The notes under the pieces are model-generated. The model was given only the letters and a program-made list of their open reading frames with translations. It had not been told where the DNA came from and did not search any database. This document shows, piece after piece, positions 17,586 through 24,941 of a stretch of 50,966 nt of DNA. Positions within the stretch are counted from its first letter, which is position 1. Each line of letters begins with the position of its first letter. The position numbers and the translations under genes were made by a program. Source of the stretch: Sphingomonadales bacterium (GTDB lineage: Bacteria > Bacteroidota > Bacteroidia > NS11-12g > UBA955); NCBI GenBank assembly GCA_016872175.1, contig VHBA01000012.1:1-50966 (forward strand), read 5' to 3'.

Positions 17586-18534
17586 CACGACGTTACTAAC
17601 CGCATTATTGCTCATTTTCTTCAGTTTTCCTTTCAACGATATTCATGGTCAGGACAACCCAAAAAAAGGCCGGATCATTGTTGAAAAAGTAGTAAAAACC
17701 AAAAAAGACAGTGCCGGAATAATCACAGAAACAAAAACCATAAAACGCATCAGAATTGACAGTTTGCGCATGAATATAGATGAAGAATTCATAAACGATT
17801 CTCTGAATTTAGATTTTCAAAAAGATACTGTTCAATCTCTCATCAGTATATGGCCCAACAGAAGCATTGTAATCATAGAAAATGACACCCTTTACCCATC
17901 ACCCAAAAAGAAAAACAAAAAATCTCCGGTAGTCATTTCCGAAGGCGGAATTCAACTAGGATTTGCCACCTTACAACGTGAAAATATTACAGGCATCGGT
18001 CCAGAATTTCCGGAACTGAAAAACAACAGTTCCATGCACATAGGATTTAACAACCAATGGGGCATTAAAACCTTTTCAGGCAACTGGCGGCTTTGGACAG
18101 GATTGCAATACGATATCTTAAATTACCGTTTTTCCAACAGCAACGTTCGATTGCTGGCTGATCGGCAAATATTTAACACAGCGCTTGACTCGGGAAATAA
18201 TTCTGAAAAGAGCAAAGTGGTGGTTAATTATTTAGGTATTCCCATATCTTTTGGGTATCAGTCAAAAGCCAAAGAAGCAGATGAAGGATTCAGCATCCGC
18301 GCAGGAGTTGTAGCCGGATACAGGGTAAGAACGCACACCAAAGTGAAGCTTGACAATGACAAAACAACCAAAGATTTTGATGATTTCAACATGAACGACT
18401 TCCTGATTACACCGTTTGTGCAGGCAAGCTACAACAACATTGGGATTTATTTCAGATACAATACCAGGACACTTTTCAAAGATTTACAGGGACCAAAATA
18501 TACCGGTATGCAATTTGGGCTGGTTTTTCAATAG
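17575..18534 (+). CDS. Outer-membrane beta-barrel protein (PorT-like)
   Basis: From the ATG at 17575 (MKINTT) this is 319 residues; another ATG exists at 17563. A signal peptide (LLTALLLIFFSFP) ends near GQD. The first third is low-complexity and charged. The C-terminal part has alternating strands (IQLGFATLQRE, LWTGLQYDILNYRF, GIPISFGYQ, SIRAGVVAGYRV, IGIYFRYNTRTLF) and ends in GMQFGLVFQ, as in the PF13568-type outer-membrane barrel. It is probably the sensor or effector of the ECF operon, but no partner can be named. The overlap with the anti-sigma gene argues for coupled expression. Confidence 0.75.
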   Translation: MKINTTLLTALLLIFFSFPFNDIHGQDNPKKGRIIVEKVVKTKKDSAGIITETKTIKRIRIDSLRMNIDEEFINDSLNLDFQKDTVQSLISIWPNRSIVIIENDTLYPSPKKKNKKSPVVISEGGIQLGFATLQRENITGIGPEFPELKNNSSMHIGFNNQWGIKTFSGNWRLWTGLQYDILNYRFSNSNVRLLADRQIFNTALDSGNNSEKSKVVVNYLGIPISFGYQSKAKEADEGFSIRAGVVAGYRVRTHTKVKLDNDKTTKDFDDFNMNDFLITPFVQASYNNIGIYFRYNTRTLFKDLQGPKYTGMQFGLVFQ

Positions 18535-18551
18535 AATTTCCAATTTGGCGG

Positions 18552-18559
18552 TAACTTTG
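18552..18559 (+). promoter_or_regulatory. -7 element TAACTTTG before menB
   Basis: Exact TAnnTTTG, 7 bp before the ATG at 18567. It begins 17 bp after the barrel-gene stop; no convincing -33 TTG. Confidence 0.45.
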
Positions 18560-18566
18560 CAGCGAA

Positions 18567-19391
18567 ATGACAAACACCCGCATCTGGACGCCAATCAAGG
18601 AATATTCCGACATTCTGTTTGAACAATACAATGGCATAGCCAAAGTAAGTATCAACCGCCCACAGGTTTACAATGCCTTCAGGCCGCAAACCGTGATGGA
18701 TATGCTGGATGCTTTTGATATTTGCCGAGAGCGTCAGGACATCGGCGTGGTAATTCTTACCGGCGTGGGTGACAAAGCCTTCTGCAGCGGCGGCGACCAA
18801 AATGTGAAAGGCATTGGTGGCTATGTCGGCGAAGATGGCATCCCACGCCTCAATGTGCTGGATTTGCACAAAAAAATCCGTTCGCTGCCAAAACCTGTGA
18901 TTGCCATGGTGAATGGTTATGCCATTGGGGGAGGCCATGTACTGCACGTAGTATGCGACCTCACCATTGCCGCCGACCATGCCAAATTTGGCCAGACAGG
19001 TCCTAAAGTGGGAAGTTTCGATGGCGGATTTGGAAGCAGCTACCTGGCCCGCCACGTGGGACAGAAAAAAGCCCGCGAAATCTGGTTTTTATGCCGCCAA
19101 TACAACGCCGATGAATGCGAAAAAATGGGACTGGTAAACAAAGTTGTGCCATTGGCACAGCTGGAAGATGAAACCATAGATTGGTGCAACACCATTCTGG
19201 AGCGCAGCCCCATGGCCATACGCATGCTCAAGCGCGCATTCAACGCCGAACTGGACGGACAGGCCGGACTAATGGAACTGGCGGGTGATGCCACCCTGCT
19301 GTATTACCTCACCGAAGAAGCCCAGGAAGGGAAACATGCATTTCTGGAGAAACGGAAACCTGATTTCCAGAAGTTTCCGAAGTTTCCGTAA
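18567..19391 (+). CDS. menB: 1,4-dihydroxy-2-naphthoyl-CoA synthase
   Basis: MenB closes the second ring of menaquinone from o-succinylbenzoyl-CoA. The 274-residue sequence has the family's own signature: [64 protein letters not shown] and [20 protein letters not shown] is the type I (bicarbonate-dependent) form in characterised enzymes. Other men genes are not in this window. The KFPKFP ending fits the family, and a promoter element lies 7 bp before the ATG. It is followed by a repeat-rich gap. Confidence 0.95.
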   Translation: MTNTRIWTPIKEYSDILFEQYNGIAKVSINRPQVYNAFRPQTVMDMLDAFDICRERQDIGVVILTGVGDKAFCSGGDQNVKGIGGYVGEDGIPRLNVLDLHKKIRSLPKPVIAMVNGYAIGGGHVLHVVCDLTIAADHAKFGQTGPKVGSFDGGFGSSYLARHVGQKKAREIWFLCRQYNADECEKMGLVNKVVPLAQLEDETIDWCNTILERSPMAIRMLKRAFNAELDGQAGLMELAGDATLLYYLTEEAQEGKHAFLEKRKPDFQKFPKFP

Positions 19392-19401
19392 ACCACAAAG
19401 T

Positions 19402-19428
19402 TTTGACAACTTTTCCAAAGTTGTCAAA
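19402..19428. repeat. Hairpin with 12-bp perfect arms, 3-nt loop
   Basis: TTTGACAACTTT (19402-19413) and its exact complement (19417-19428) flank the loop TCC. The core recurs, extended, at 21238. Confidence 0.85.
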
Positions 19429-19440
19429 GCGCCCCACCCC

Positions 19441-19526
19441 CCGATCCCGGAGGGATCGCATATTTGTAACCCGGTGCGACCGCGCCGGGTGGCAACCAAC
19501 GGAGCCCTGCGACCCCAGAGGGGTCG
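19441..19526. repeat. Cluster of three GC-rich hairpins (REP-like)
   Basis: Three imperfectly related hairpins follow each other: CGATCCC/GGGATCG with loop GGA (19442-19458), ACCCGG/CCGGGT with a longer inner stem (19469-19490), and CGACCCC/GGGGTCG with loop AGA (19510-19526). They sit between menB and trmB and no convincing gene covers them. They look like dispersed palindromic repeat units, an inference that needs a genome-wide count. Confidence 0.7.
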
Positions 19527-19640
19527 AATAATCCTACTCCCCTTGTGTCGGGCTATCAAGGGCCAATTGTCACTATCCACTTCGTTTCAGGCTGCAAGGC
19601 TCTCCACGCGCTGAAAATGAATCATATCTATGGTACTCTA

Positions 19641-19722
19641 CCTCACCCCTGCTGACGGTGTCAGCTTCCCCTCTCCAGCAGAGCTGGAGAGGGGTGGCTT
19701 CGGCAACGAATCCGGGGTGAGG
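19641..19722. repeat. Nested palindromic repeat
   Basis: Outer arms CCTCACCCC (19641-19649) and GGGGTGAGG (19714-19722) enclose GCTGAC/GTCAGC with loop GGT (19651-19665) and CCCCTCTCCAGC with its exact complement around loop AGA (19668-19694). Together with the two preceding entries this fills much of the 465-bp stretch 19392-19856. The remaining part (19723-19856) is AT-rich and I see nothing in it. Confidence 0.8.
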
Positions 19723-19856
19723 GAAAAATAACCGGCCGTTATTGCAGCTGTACATTTATTAATATTTCCAAAATAAAAAAATTAAAAGATGGCAATTTCA
19801 TTTTCAAATTGATAATACAAATCTATTCAATTCAACACAAAAATCAATTTCGGCTG

Positions 19857-20498
19857 CTACCTGCGGTTCAATAAAAACCGCAAATATTTAATCGTCCGGC
19901 CTTCTGCCAGCCATATATTTTCGTAAAAAGTTTGAATTTCTTTTAATTCTGCGGCGCAAGGCTGTATATACACATTTTCAATATTTTCCAGTAGCACCAA
20001 ACCCTCTTCAGCAACGGTTTCCTGGGTGCTTTCATAAAAAAGATCACTGTCTGTTTTCAGGTTTATCTGTGCATCCGTTTTGCAAATATTCCTATAATGC
20101 GCCAAAAACCTGGAGGATGTTAAACGCTTTCTGGCCTTGGCAGGCTGGGGATCCGGAAAAGTAATCCAGATGCCGGAAACTTCTTCTTTTTCGAAATGCT
20201 TTTCAATAAAATCTATTTGTATTCTTAGAAACCGCACATTGCCCAACCCTTCATCCACCGCGGTTTTGGCTCCACGCCAAAGTCGGTTGCCCTTAATATC
20301 CACACCTACATAATTGATATTGGGATTTCGCTTGGCCAGCCCTACCGTGTAATCGCCTTTGCCACAGGCCAGTTCCAGCACAATGGGATTTTCATTCCCG
20401 AAAATCTCATGCCATCTGCCTTTGGTGTCGTTGTTAAAATCCAGCGTATTTTCATACGCGTCAAATTCTGCAAACTTTTGCAGTTTCCCTTTGCTCAT
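19857..20498 (-). CDS. trmB: tRNA (guanine-46-N7)-methyltransferase
   Basis: TrmB makes m7G46 in the variable loop of tRNAs with S-adenosylmethionine. The product is 213 residues from the ATG at 20498 (MSKGKLQKF); a TTG lies three codons upstream. Motif I LELACGKGDYT, the acidic end NYVGVDIKGNR, and ITFPDPQPAKARKR (the family's FPDPWPK region, here with Q for W) identify it. It is divergent from aat; the two candidate start codons lie at 20498 (minus) and 20548 (plus). It is the only tRNA-modification gene here besides mnmA. Confidence 0.92.
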   Translation of the reverse strand: MSKGKLQKFAEFDAYENTLDFNNDTKGRWHEIFGNENPIVLELACGKGDYTVGLAKRNPNINYVGVDIKGNRLWRGAKTAVDEGLGNVRFLRIQIDFIEKHFEKEEVSGIWITFPDPQPAKARKRLTSSRFLAHYRNICKTDAQINLKTDSDLFYESTQETVAEEGLVLLENIENVYIQPCAAELKEIQTFYENIWLAEGRTIKYLRFLLNRR

Positions 20499-20547
20499 GG
20501 CTTGCAAAAAAAGTACAGAAGTGCCGTATTCTTACGAAATTCGCAGC

Positions 20548-21120
20548 ATGTTTTTGTCGCCGGAGATTTTATTGGCCGCCTATATGTCGGGAGCATTCCC
20601 CATGGCGCACCCTGACGACAACAATGAAATTTACTGGCACACGCCAAAACGCAGGGGTATCATCCCCCTGGACGAGCGGTTTACCGTATCCAAAAATCTG
20701 AAACGTCTTTACCGCAGCGGCAAATTCACCTTTACTGTTAACCGCAATTTTGAGGAGGTCATTCACCAATGCGCCAGCCTGCGTGCCGATGACACCTGGA
20801 TTTCAGAAGAAATTATGGAGGCCTATATTGGGTTGCACAAGGCAGGCTTTGCCCACAGCTTTGAAACGCGATTGAATGACGAATTGGTGGGCGGATTGTA
20901 TGGCGTATGCATTGGCAAGGCCTTTTTTGGCGAAAGTATGTTTCACATCCACACCGATGCCAGCAAACTGGCACTGATGTATCTGGTTGAATTTTTACGC
21001 GAGAAAGAATTTATGCTGCTGGATACCCAATATCTGAATCCGCACATTAAACAATTCGGTGCGTATGAGATATCCCACACTACATACATGCTGTTGTTGA
21101 AACAGGCGACACGTGTGTAG
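20548..21120 (+). CDS. aat: Leucyl/phenylalanyl-tRNA-protein transferase
   Basis: Aat attaches Leu or Phe to N-terminal Arg/Lys of proteins for ClpS/ClpAP degradation (N-degron pathway). From the ATG at 20548 the product is 190 residues: LSPEILLAAYMSGAFPMA, EIYWHTPKRRGIIPLDE, DDTWISEEIMEAYIGLHKAGFAHSFE, LVGGLYGVCIGKAFFGESMFH and LLDTQYLNPHIKQFGA, all characteristic. The frame is open to 20359 and has an ATG at 20497 overlapping the trmB start, but 20548 fits the family N-terminus and has the TTCGCAGCATG start context seen at two other genes. Confidence 0.92.
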   Translation: MFLSPEILLAAYMSGAFPMAHPDDNNEIYWHTPKRRGIIPLDERFTVSKNLKRLYRSGKFTFTVNRNFEEVIHQCASLRADDTWISEEIMEAYIGLHKAGFAHSFETRLNDELVGGLYGVCIGKAFFGESMFHIHTDASKLALMYLVEFLREKEFMLLDTQYLNPHIKQFGAYEISHTTYMLLLKQATRV

Positions 21121-21237
21121 AGCCGTGCAACTGCGCATCTCCTCCATCAACACCGAAGGCCGGTCGGTCTCACTCCGCTGCTGCGAAAAGCAGAAAACAG
21201 CAGGAAACATGAACGGAGCGCCGCAGGTGCGGTGCCT

Positions 21238-21299
21238 GCGTTTAGATTTGACAACTTTTGGAAAGTTGTCAAATCTAAACGCCCGATCCCGGCGGGGTC
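21238..21299. repeat. Long perfect hairpin plus REP-like hairpin
   Basis: Arms of 21 bp (21238-21258 and 21262-21282) are perfect complements around loop TGG; the core TTTGACAACTTT is the same as at 19402. A second hairpin, GATCCC with GGGGTC (one G-T pair) and loop GGC, follows at 21285-21299, as after the first locus. It lies between aat and the cyclase-family gene. Confidence 0.85.
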
Positions 21300-21331
21300 A
21301 AATAACCCAAATCCTTACGTAACTTTGCCTA

Positions 21332-22084
21332 ATGCATCTGCACTGCTGTATAGATGGTGTAAACTTCACGGCCAGCGTCGCCGATGGCACAGACCTCAGC
21401 CAGGGTTTCGGACCCAATGGCGACAATGCCCTTGCATTCCACATACCACCGGCAGAGATTGCACCCATTCGTGTGGGTGATTTTGTTGGCAGCGTAGCCG
21501 CCGGCAGCGGTGCCAATTGCGAGGTGATAAAATTCTGTGCCCACGGAAACGGCACCCACACCGAATGTATTGGCCACATCACCCGCGAAAGAAACAGCGT
21601 CAATAAGCTGATACAACCCGGAATGATGGCCGCCTGCCTCATAAGCGCCACCCCCGAAAAACAAGGTGAAGACTGGGTTATAACTGCAGAAAATTTCAAG
21701 AATTGCCACCTTCAAAAAACCCCGGCCATTATCATCCGTACCAACAATATTTTAGACATACGCGGGAAAAACTGGAGTGGCACCAACCCCTGCTATTTTG
21801 AGCCTGCGGCCATACAACTGCTGGTAGAGGCCGGATATGAACACATACTGACTGATTTACCCAGCATAGACCGTGAAGAAGACGGCGGCGCAATGGCATC
21901 GCACCACGTTTGGTGGCAGTATCCGCAAAATCCGCGTCTGCATGCCTCCATCACCGAACTAATTATGGTGCCCGAAGATGTTCAGGATGGTCTGCACCTT
22001 CTTAGCCTTCAGTTTGCCCCCATCGAATCGGATGCTTCACCTTCACGCCCAATTATTTATCCTCTAACACCTGTAAGACCGTGA
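21332..22084 (+). CDS. Cyclase-family (kynurenine formamidase-like) protein
   Basis: A 250-residue protein with the cyclase-family metal motif, here H71-GNGTH76-TE78-CIGH82: HxGTHxDxPxH with Glu for Asp. Further signals are VGDFVGSVAAGSG, ILTDLPSIDREEDGGAMASHHVWW (the family's late D and H region), and LLSLQFAPIESDASPSRPI. Members hydrolyse N-formylkynurenine, aryl formamides or cyclic amides with Zn or Mn; the substrate here is not determined. The next gene starts with GTG overlapping this TGA (GTGA), suggesting coupling to a glycosyltransferase, an unusual pairing. Confidence 0.75.
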   Translation: MHLHCCIDGVNFTASVADGTDLSQGFGPNGDNALAFHIPPAEIAPIRVGDFVGSVAAGSGANCEVIKFCAHGNGTHTECIGHITRERNSVNKLIQPGMMAACLISATPEKQGEDWVITAENFKNCHLQKTPAIIIRTNNILDIRGKNWSGTNPCYFEPAAIQLLVEAGYEHILTDLPSIDREEDGGAMASHHVWWQYPQNPRLHASITELIMVPEDVQDGLHLLSLQFAPIESDASPSRPIIYPLTPVRP

Positions 22085-23106
22085 CGGCCGGCAGCGAAAA
22101 ATGGCTCTACTTCTTCAACATGCTGCTATCGCGCATGGTGAATGCAGGCATGCGTCCAACCAAACTCAATCCGCAAAAAATCCTCATCATCAAATGGGAT
22201 GAGCTGGGCGATATGGTCACAGCAACTCCCGTATTTTCAATGCTGCGGGCCCGCTTTCCCGAGGCATACATAGAACTTATTACCAAACCTCAGAATGTTC
22301 CGCTGGTCAAATACGACACAAATCTGGACTGCATATCGTCTAATATTGAAAGCTGGAAAGGCCGCTATGACCTACACATTGAACTTCGCGGCACCTGGAA
22401 ATCATTCTTCAGAACCTTCCGCTATATGCCCGGCTACCGCCTGGACCGCGGCTGGGTGCGTTTTCTGCAGCGCGGAAACCAACCGCATGAAACCCTCACC
22501 AATTATCGCATTGTGGCAGCATTGCTGGGCGACATACCCATGCATAAGCCCTACATTGCCCTTTCGGCAAGCGATGATGAAAATGCTGTAAAGCACCTTC
22601 AACAAATTGGCACAGACAACTTTATTGTTTACCATACAGGGGCCCGAAAAGCCCTAAGACGCTGGCCTTCGGCGAATTTTGCCGCATTGGCGGATTATGT
22701 ATACAAGCAGTTCAACCTACACAGCGTTTTTGTTGGCACGCCCGACGAACTGCCCCAAATTCAAGCCATTACCGGATTGATGGAAACACCGTTCATTACC
22801 GCCACAGAAAACCTAAGTATCACAGAACTGGCCGCACTCATTTCCAAAGCCCGCGCTTTTGTTGGCAATGAAAGTGGTCCTCTGCAAATTGCCGATGCCG
22901 TGAATATTCCATCCCTGTCATTCTTCGGTCCCGGTGTAAAAGACGTTTTTTATCCGCAGCATCCGCAATCCATGGTTATTCATAAAATTTTACCATGCAA
23001 TCCCTGCGATCAGGTGCACTGCATACACCCAGAAAACCCTTGTATTAACCGCATAAGCATTGAAGAAGCAAAAAATGCATTGGGTTTAGTATTAAGAAAT
23101 TTTTAG
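22081..23106 (+). CDS. Glycosyltransferase family 9 (heptosyltransferase-like)
   Basis: A 341-residue GT-B enzyme of the GT9 family, which adds heptose-type sugars to lipopolysaccharide core. The N-terminal domain has ILIIKWDELGDMVTATPVF, the middle has NFIVYHTGARKALRRWP, and the C-terminal donor domain has AFVGNESGPLQIADAVNIPSLSFFGP. It starts at a GTG (22081) overlapping the previous stop. CDQVHCIHPENPC near the C-terminus is Cys-rich as in other family members. Acceptor and exact sugar are unknown. It probably works in envelope glycolipid assembly at the inner membrane. Confidence 0.85.
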   Translation: MTAGSEKWLYFFNMLLSRMVNAGMRPTKLNPQKILIIKWDELGDMVTATPVFSMLRARFPEAYIELITKPQNVPLVKYDTNLDCISSNIESWKGRYDLHIELRGTWKSFFRTFRYMPGYRLDRGWVRFLQRGNQPHETLTNYRIVAALLGDIPMHKPYIALSASDDENAVKHLQQIGTDNFIVYHTGARKALRRWPSANFAALADYVYKQFNLHSVFVGTPDELPQIQAITGLMETPFITATENLSITELAALISKARAFVGNESGPLQIADAVNIPSLSFFGPGVKDVFYPQHPQSMVIHKILPCNPCDQVHCIHPENPCINRISIEEAKNALGLVLRNF

Positions 23107-23133
23107 CAAAATCCTAATTTCAAGGCTTGTATT

Positions 23134-23167
23134 TTGGGGGGGAAAACGCGAATTTGTTGTATATTTG
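23134..23167 (+). promoter_or_regulatory. Promoter of rnz
   Basis: TTG (23134-23136), 23-bp spacer, then TATATTTG (23160-23167); the -7 element is 7 bp from the ATG at 23175. Confidence 0.5.
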
Positions 23168-23174
23168 GTAACCA

Positions 23175-24092
23175 ATGCACCGCTCCTTTGAGGTAACCGT
23201 ATTAGGCACATCATCTGCCTCCCCCACCAAAACCCGCTTTCCCAGCAGTCAGCTGGTGCGGCTGGAAGGGGATTATTTTCTCATTGACTGCGGCGAAGGC
23301 ACACAACATCAGCTGGTGCGTCTGGGCTTGCGCATGCAGCGAATCCGCTACATTCTTATCACCCACCTGCATGGCGATCATGTATATGGCTTACCCGGAC
23401 TTATCAGCAGCATGTCGCTGTTCGGCAGAACAGAAAAGCTCACCATCGTTGGGCCCGAGGCCTTGAAAGACCTGCTGGATGTAATTACACGTACTACAGA
23501 ATCCCGCGTAACGTTTGAGATTGAGTACATTAAAACCAATCCCGAAAAAGCCGAAACGGTGCTGGCCAACCGCAAGTGGAGCTTGAGCACCGTGCCGCTT
23601 AAACACCGCATTCCCTGCACCGGCTATATACTTCGAGAGCAAGGTCCCGAATTGCGACTAAACCCTGCTGTCTGCGAACAGATGGGTGTTCCGGTTGAAT
23701 GCTACGAAGCCCTGAAATGGGGCGATGACTGGCACAGGGAAGACAGCACCGTCGTTTCCAACTCTTTGTTAACCCTGCCGGGAAACCCAAACCGCAGCTA
23801 TGCTTACATTTCAGACACCATCTATGATGAAAGTATAGTGCCGCATATTCAGGGATGCAGTCTGCTGTATCATGAAGCAACTTTCCTGCACAACCTGCTC
23901 GAGCGCGCCACCGAAACCCACCATACCACATCCAAACAAGCCGGACAAATTGCGGCCAAAGCCGGTGTTGGAAAACTGATGATTGGGCATTTCAGCAGCC
24001 GATACAACCAAACAGACGATTTACTTACCGAGGCGCAAGAACAATTTAAGGATGCTTTGCTTGCCAATGAGGGTCTGACATTGCAGGTTTAA
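23175..24092 (+). CDS. rnz: Ribonuclease Z (tRNA 3'-endonuclease)
   Basis: RNase Z removes 3' trailers from pre-tRNAs as a dizinc metallo-beta-lactamase-fold enzyme. The 305-residue sequence has GTSSASPTKTRFPSS, the HxHxDH motif THLHGDH (H64, H66, D68, H69), VPLKHRIPCTGY, SDTIYDE, LLYHEATFL and LMIGHFSSRY, all standard for the family. Length is normal. It has its own short-leader promoter, with GT9 ending 68 bp upstream. Confidence 0.95.
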   Translation: MHRSFEVTVLGTSSASPTKTRFPSSQLVRLEGDYFLIDCGEGTQHQLVRLGLRMQRIRYILITHLHGDHVYGLPGLISSMSLFGRTEKLTIVGPEALKDLLDVITRTTESRVTFEIEYIKTNPEKAETVLANRKWSLSTVPLKHRIPCTGYILREQGPELRLNPAVCEQMGVPVECYEALKWGDDWHREDSTVVSNSLLTLPGNPNRSYAYISDTIYDESIVPHIQGCSLLYHEATFLHNLLERATETHHTTSKQAGQIAAKAGVGKLMIGHFSSRYNQTDDLLTEAQEQFKDALLANEGLTLQV

Positions 24093-24231
24093 GTAACAAG
24101 TCATTTCCGTCTAATTTAATCAACACAATTTTGAAAGTCTGTAGGTCGTTTTAAGAAATTAAACCTACTATTATTAATTTAAACCTTTGAACAGAAGAAA
24201 TATGCACTTATCAATAAGTTATAAAATAAAT

Positions 24232-24259
24232 TTGACTATGAAAAAAAAAAGTAGATTTG
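24232..24259 (+). promoter_or_regulatory. Promoter of the GldM-like operon
   Basis: TTG (24232-24234), 17-bp spacer, and TAGATTTG (24252-24259) match the Bacteroidota consensus. It leaves a leader of about 40 nt before the ATG at 24305. Confidence 0.6.
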
Positions 24260-24304
24260 CATGAAAGACAATACATTTTAAATTAACCAACCTTTCAAAT
24301 AAAT

Positions 24305-24940
24305 ATGCTAAACAAAATTATCGCATTAGGTTTTTTCTTCATCAATGCTGGCGTATTTGCGCAGGCTAACATAGGAGCTGAAGAAAACAATATTATCTAC
24401 CGAGGGCTGCCCAACCCCATTTCTGTGGCTTGCGGCAACAAAGATTCTTTTTTTATAAAAGAGAAATCTGCCGCACTGGAAGTAAAAAATGACAATGGAA
24501 AGCTTTATCTGAATTGCCTAAACGTAAAGGAAGATACGGCCTTTATTGTATTTGGACTTCAAAATTCCACCTTGCAAAGAAAATTCGTTTTCCCGGTTGC
24601 CGATGTTCAGGAACCGGTGATTCGTTTAGGGGCAATAGATGTTATAAACCGCGAAGTATCACGAGATGCACTTATGGTGCAAAACTCGTTGGTGGCGATT
24701 TTAGAAAATTTTACATACGATGGTGTTAAATGCTCCGTTACCGGCTACCAGATGCGGTATTTCGATCCGGTGTATCAGGATTTTAAAACCCTTGAAGTTA
24801 AAGGAGCCTCCCTGTCTCCTATAAATCCCGCATTGGCTAAATTAAAGGCAGGAGACCGTTTTGAACTGAAGAATATTCAGATTATGACACCAGGCAATAA
24901 AATTATCACGCACCCGGATATCCTAATAACACTTAAATAA
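24305..24940 (+). CDS. Secreted GldM C-terminal-domain-like protein
   Basis: A 211-residue protein with a signal peptide (MLNKIIALGFFFINAGVFAQA). Residues 27-93 resemble GldM domain D3 (NIIYRGLPNPISV), and 95-211 resemble D4: FPVADVQEPVIRLG, an ALMVQNSLVAILENFTYDG helix-strand, CSVTGYQMRYFDP, SPINPALAKLKAGDRFELKNI and ILITLK at the end. GldM is the inner-membrane gliding and T9SS motor protein whose D4 contacts the outer-membrane ring. This protein has no transmembrane helix, so it is a stand-alone periplasmic form. It has its own promoter and the next gene starts 2 bp after its stop. Confidence 0.65.
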   Translation: MLNKIIALGFFFINAGVFAQANIGAEENNIIYRGLPNPISVACGNKDSFFIKEKSAALEVKNDNGKLYLNCLNVKEDTAFIVFGLQNSTLQRKFVFPVADVQEPVIRLGAIDVINREVSRDALMVQNSLVAILENFTYDGVKCSVTGYQMRYFDPVYQDFKTLEVKGASLSPINPALAKLKAGDRFELKNIQIMTPGNKIITHPDILITLK

Positions 24941-24941
24941 T

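Noticed and set aside
19370-19389. Short 9-bp direct repeat at the menB 3' end (KFPKFP)
   Set aside because: This ending fits MenB proteins; it is normal coding sequence.
19285-19614. A plus-strand open frame through the hairpin cluster after menB
   Set aside because: It overlaps menB in another frame and its rest is made of palindromic repeat units, so the frame is a by-product of the repeats.
20497-20547. Upstream ATG for aat at 20497, overlapping the trmB start codon
   Set aside because: The extra 17 residues do not resemble the family N-terminus, and the start context at 20548 fits better.
24140-24167. Bulged hairpin after rnz (GTAGG with CCTAC)
   Set aside because: Ten pairs with a bulge and no T-run; could be chance in AT-rich sequence.
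24203-24264. A 20-codon open frame upstream of the GldM-like operon
   Set aside because: It spans the promoter, is not conserved as far as I can tell, and has no initiation signal.
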